DNA from: Nonomuraea wenchangensis
GTDB taxonomy: Bacteria > Actinomycetota > Actinomycetes > Streptosporangiales > Streptosporangiaceae
Direction of reading: 5' to 3'
Length of the DNA stretch: 64,000 nucleotides
Assembly (NCBI RefSeq): GCF_900111685.1
Contig: NZ_FOHX01000001.1
Span: 186,001-250,000 of the forward strand
Within the stretch, counting starts at the first letter, position 1; every line of letters starts with the position of its first letter. Shown piece by piece: positions 61,005 to 64,000 of this stretch. Position numbers and translations under genes: made by a program. Below the pieces are notes generated by a model that did not search any database, was not told where the DNA came from, and saw only the letters and a program-made list of their open reading frames with translations.

Positions 61005-61826
61005 TCAGCCCTTCAGTCCGCTGAAGCTCATCGTGGCCACGAAGTGCCGCTGGGCCAGGACGAACGCGGCCACGAGCGGCAGCACCGCCACCACGTTCCC
61101 CGCCATGAGCGCCGACCACTCGGTGTGCCGGGCGCCGGCGAAGGTGGCCAGGCCGAGTTGCAGCGTGTAGTGCTCTTCGGAGGAGATGGCGATGAGCGGC
61201 CAGATGAGGTCGTTCCAGGAGCCGAGCAGCGTGAAGACGACGAGCGTGGCCAGCGCGGGCCGGGCGAGCGGCAGCACCACGCGGACGAACACGCCGACCC
61301 GGCCGCACCCGTCGATGGTGGCGGCCTCCTCCAGCTCGCGCGGCAGCGACAGGAAGAACTGCCGCATGAGGAACACGCCGAACGCCGAGGCCAGCCAGGG
61401 CACGATGGCCGCGCCGAGGGTGTCGATGAGGCCGAGGTTCTTGAACAGCAGGAACGTCGGGATCATCAGCACCTGCGTGGGCACCATGATGGTGGCCATG
61501 AGCGCGGCGAAGGCCACCCCGCGGCCGCGGAAGCGCAGCCGGGCGAAGCCGTACCCGGCTAGCGAGCACAGCACGACGTGCCCGAGCACGGCCGCGACGG
61601 CCACGACCACCGTGTTGGCCAGCCAGCGCGGATAGTCGTCCTCGGTGAGGATGCGCTCGAAGCCGGCCAGGGTGGGGTGCTCGGGCCACAGCTTGGGCGG
61701 GTAGCTGTTGATGTCGGCGTCCGGCATGAACGCGGTCAGCACCATCCACACCAGCGGCGCCACGAACAGCAGCGCGAGCGGCATGAGCACGAGGTGGGCC
61801 AGGTGCCGGGGCTTGAGGTGCTTCAT
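61005..61826 (-). CDS. carbohydrate ABC transporter permease (MalG type)
   Basis: A 273-residue permease with about six helices and the cytoplasmic EAA loop EAATIDGCGRVGVFVRVVLPL. Its N-terminus (LVLMPLALLFVAPLVWMVLTAF) and C-terminal end FSGLKG match the MalG/CUT1 family. ATG at 61826 overlaps the upstream permease stop by 4 bp. Part of a sugar importer; the ATPase is probably shared (MsiK-like) and not encoded here. Confidence 0.9.
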   Translation of the reverse strand: MKHLKPRHLAHLVLMPLALLFVAPLVWMVLTAFMPDADINSYPPKLWPEHPTLAGFERILTEDDYPRWLANTVVVAVAAVLGHVVLCSLAGYGFARLRFRGRGVAFAALMATIMVPTQVLMIPTFLLFKNLGLIDTLGAAIVPWLASAFGVFLMRQFFLSLPRELEEAATIDGCGRVGVFVRVVLPLARPALATLVVFTLLGSWNDLIWPLIAISSEEHYTLQLGLATFAGARHTEWSALMAGNVVAVLPLVAAFVLAQRHFVATMSFSGLKG

Positions 61827-62737
61827 CGCGCGCTCCTCCAGAGGACGGCGCCCGACACGGCGAGCGTGACGAGGAACAGGACGTAGGCGATGGCGGTGCC
61901 GTAGCCGGAGTGGAAGAGCTGGAACGCCTGCCGGTAGAGGTAGAACACGACGGTGGTGGTGGAGTCGAGCGGCTGGCCTTTGGTGGTCGTGTAGACGAGG
62001 TCGAACAGTTGCAGCGCGGTGATCGTCTGCCAGATGACCAGGAAGACGGTGGCGGGCCTGAGCTGCGGCAGCACGACGTGGCGCAGCACGTGCCGGCCGC
62101 TGCCGCCGTCCACGCGGGCGGCCTCGACCAGCTCGCGCGGGATGTCCTGGAGCGCGGCGAGGTAGACGACGGCCGGCATGCCGACGCCGCCCCAGACGGA
62201 GATGACGACCAGCGTGAGCATCGCCTGGTCGGGGTCCTGGAGGAAGCCCATCGGGGGCAGGCCGACGGCTTTGAGCGCGGCGTTGACGATGCCGAAGTCG
62301 GGGTCGAAGACGAAGTTGGCGAGGATGCCGGTGGCGGCGGCCGAGACGACGTACGGGACGAAGAAGCAGGTGCGGTAGAAGCCGATGAGGCGGATGCGCA
62401 GGTTGAGCGCCAGCGCCAGCAGCAGCCCGAGCGCGACCGAGCCGGGCACGAACAGCACGGTGTAGAGGAGGGTGTGCCCGGTCGCCGCGGCCAGCTCGGC
62501 GTCGCCCATCAGGTCGGCGTAGTTGCGCAGGCCGACGTAGGAGCCGCCGGTGAGCAGGTCGCCGTCCTGGAGCGACAGCAGCAGCGCCCACACGGCGGGG
62601 AAGACGCTGAGCCCGACGATCACGAGCGTGGCGGGCAGGACGAAGCCCCACCCGGTGAGGTGGGGCAGCCACCGGGCGCGCCGCGCCGCCCGATGGGCTG
62701 CCACCTTCGCCGTGACGGCGGTCGCCGCGGGGGTCAT
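61823..62737 (-). CDS. carbohydrate ABC transporter permease (MalF type)
   Basis: A 304-residue permease: six helices after a basic N-terminal tail, with EAARVDGGSGRHVLRHVVLPQL as the EAA loop and GVGMPAVVYLAALQDIPREL before it. CUT1 family. Its 4-bp overlap with both neighbours marks one operon with the binding protein and the second permease. Confidence 0.9.
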   Translation of the reverse strand: MTPAATAVTAKVAAHRAARRARWLPHLTGWGFVLPATLVIVGLSVFPAVWALLLSLQDGDLLTGGSYVGLRNYADLMGDAELAAATGHTLLYTVLFVPGSVALGLLLALALNLRIRLIGFYRTCFFVPYVVSAAATGILANFVFDPDFGIVNAALKAVGLPPMGFLQDPDQAMLTLVVISVWGGVGMPAVVYLAALQDIPRELVEAARVDGGSGRHVLRHVVLPQLRPATVFLVIWQTITALQLFDLVYTTTKGQPLDSTTTVVFYLYRQAFQLFHSGYGTAIAYVLFLVTLAVSGAVLWRSAR

Positions 62738-64000
62738 CGCGAGCGCTCCAGCACCCGGTCCCCTTCGGTGGCGGCCCTGGTGAGGGCCTCCTGCGCGGGC
62801 GTGCCGCCGACCAGGGCCTGCGCGATGGCGTTGCCGACCTTCTCGGAGAACTCCGGGTACGCCGGGAGCTGCGGACGCGCCTTCTTGGCGTTGTCGAGGT
62901 TGGCGGTGAAGACGTCGATGCCGGGGAAGTCCTCGGTGAACTTCCGGTACGCGGGCAGCTCGGTGGTGGCCTTGCGCACCGGCAGGTTGCCGAGGCCGAG
63001 CGTCCACCGGGCGTCCTGCTCGGGGCGGGTGAGCCAGGTGAGGAAGTCGGTGGCGGCCTTGGTCCGGCGCGCGCCGTTGTCGAAGACGACCCAGTTGTCC
63101 GGGCCGGCGATGGTCTGGTGGTCGCCGTTCGTGCCGGGGAGGATCTGGACGCCGTAGGAGATCTTGTGGTCGATGATGTCGAGCAGCGCCCACGGTCCCG
63201 CGATGACCATGCCGATCTTGCCGCTCTGGAACAGCGGCAGGAACTTCTCGCCGTTCTGGTCGAGGTAGACCGACTTGTCCTGGCGGGCCATGGCGCTCCA
63301 CAGGTCGAGCGCGGCGACGGCCTGCGGGGTGTTGAAGGCGGACTTCTTGCCGTCGGGGCTGAGGATCTCGCCGCCCTGCTGCCACAGGTGCGGCCAGAAG
63401 CGCCAGACGGTGTCCTCGGTGCCGGTGACGGGGTAGGCGGTGCCGTAGACGCCGCCGCCGGTCAGCTTCTTCGCCGCGTCGCGGAAGTCGTCCCAGGTCC
63501 AGTCCTTCTCGGGGTACGCGAGACCGGCCGCGTCGAACAGCTTCTTGTTGTAGATGACGGCCAGGTTGTCCACGATGGCGGGGATGCCGACGACCTTGCC
63601 GTCCACCTCGGAGACGGCCCGCTCCGACGGCCAGAAGTCGTCCCAGCCGAAGCCGGGCGCGTTCACGGTGGCGGTCAGGTCGTGGACCTTGGGGGTCCTG
63701 GCGAGGACCGGCGACCACGTGCCGTACATGTAGGCGATGTCGGGCGCCTTGCCGCCGGCCAGGACCGCCTGCACCTTCTGCAGCATCTCGTCCACGTTGG
63801 TGGTGCCGACGGCCGGGACGACCTTGACGTCCGGGTGGGCCTTGCCGTACTCGGCGGCCAGCTCCTCGATGACCTTGGCCTGGCTCTCGACCTGGCCGTG
63901 CCACCAGGTGATCTCGATCGGGCCGTTCTCCTGCTCGGCGCCGCCCCCGCCGCAGGCCGTGAGCAGCCCGGCGGCGAGTACGAGGACGGCCGCGCCCGCG
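62734..64000 (-). CDS. carbohydrate ABC transporter substrate-binding lipoprotein, 5' end outside window
   Basis: At least 422 residues are visible; the start codon lies beyond 64000. The remaining N-terminus shows a lipoprotein signal with lipobox LLTACGGGG, then ITWWHGQVESQAKVIEELAA typical of CUT1 binding proteins; later segments include MYGTWSPVLARTPKV, MARQDKSVYLDQNGEKFLPL and the C-terminal TRAATEGDRVLERSR. Its stop overlaps the MalF-type gene by 4 bp. Substrate unknown; the neighbouring enzymes might use the imported sugar acid or oligosaccharide, which is speculative. Confidence 0.85.
   Translation of the reverse strand, partial: AGAAVLVLAAGLLTACGGGGAEQENGPIEITWWHGQVESQAKVIEELAAEYGKAHPDVKVVPAVGTTNVDEMLQKVQAVLAGGKAPDIAYMYGTWSPVLARTPKVHDLTATVNAPGFGWDDFWPSERAVSEVDGKVVGIPAIVDNLAVIYNKKLFDAAGLAYPEKDWTWDDFRDAAKKLTGGGVYGTAYPVTGTEDTVWRFWPHLWQQGGEILSPDGKKSAFNTPQAVAALDLWSAMARQDKSVYLDQNGEKFLPLFQSGKIGMVIAGPWALLDIIDHKISYGVQILPGTNGDHQTIAGPDNWVVFDNGARRTKAATDFLTWLTRPEQDARWTLGLGNLPVRKATTELPAYRKFTEDFPGIDVFTANLDNAKKARPQLPAYPEFSEKVGNAIAQALVGGTPAQEALTRAATEGDRVLERSR

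Overview
The window is about 72-73% G+C with GTG starts, short intergenic gaps and many 4-bp ATGA/GTGA gene overlaps. It carries an F420-dependent oxidoreductase, ANTAR/STAS/SigB-type regulators, SpoIIE-like phosphatases, MmyB-type regulators and several universal stress proteins. This suggests a filamentous high-GC actinobacterium, most likely Streptosporangiaceae (Nonomuraea-like); the genus is inference. It looks like ordinary chromosome: 67 protein genes and one tRNA, with no integrase, transposase, phage module or CRISPR array.

Layout. 0.1-1.0 kb: F420 oxidoreductase. 1.0-5.4 kb: divergent glycan cluster (methyltransferase, DUF2064, GT87-like membrane protein; epimerase, GT2) around a perfect 20-bp operator-like inverted repeat. 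5.5-13.3 kb: a SpoIIE-type phosphatase with an internal deletion, an ECF42 sigma factor with its DGPF partner, small enzymes, two MmyB-type regulators (one apparently starting at CTG) and a secreted protein. 13.4-21.4 kb: pyruvate formate-lyase and activase, Acg-type nitroreductase, Usp, DoxX-like protein and a GH65 phosphorylase, with promoters carrying a recurring 14-bp box RGGAC-N4-GNCCC that resembles the mycobacterial DosR/DevR box. 21.3-25.3 kb: TetR/CPBP pair with overlapping start codons and a rifampin-phosphotransferase-like enzyme. 25.4-30.6 kb: a six-gene operon (lipoprotein, peptidoglycan-binding adaptor, ABC ATPase, permease, response regulator, histidine kinase) behind four contiguous 11-bp repeats. 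30.6-35.0 kb: CtpF-like P-type ATPase and two Usp genes, continuing the dormancy theme. 35.1-37.3 kb: membrane protein, ABM monooxygenase and a DUF5919 regulator sharing an operator-like motif, then tRNA-Pro(GGG).

37.4-45.2 kb: a three-gene envelope-like cassette with a shared domain, then a SigB-type partner-switching block (anti-sigma kinase, sigma factor, STAS antagonist, GAF-ANTAR protein, a PAS/GAF/SpoIIE protein that has lost metal ligands) and a GT4 gene with a SigF-type promoter. 45.3-49.0 kb: proline catabolism (PucR regulator, proline dehydrogenase, P5C dehydrogenase) with a perfect 18-bp palindrome. 49.1-54.9 kb: GlxA and DJ-1 proteins, ArsR/MFS pair with tandem repeats, Ser/Thr kinase, PlsC. 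54.9-64.0 kb: P450, PTS-dependent dihydroxyacetone kinase operon dhaKLM, a TPP enzyme with a cyclase, and a sugar ABC transporter whose binding-protein gene runs off the right edge.

How it fits together: the most coherent signal is a candidate hypoxia/dormancy regulon (fermentative PFL, nitroreductase, Usp, DoxX, phosphorylase, P-ATPase) under a common DosR-like box, although no DosR-type regulator is encoded here. A second theme is two SpoIIE-family proteins lacking catalytic metal ligands, possibly acting as non-catalytic binders. Functions are inferred from motifs and family knowledge; no searches were run.
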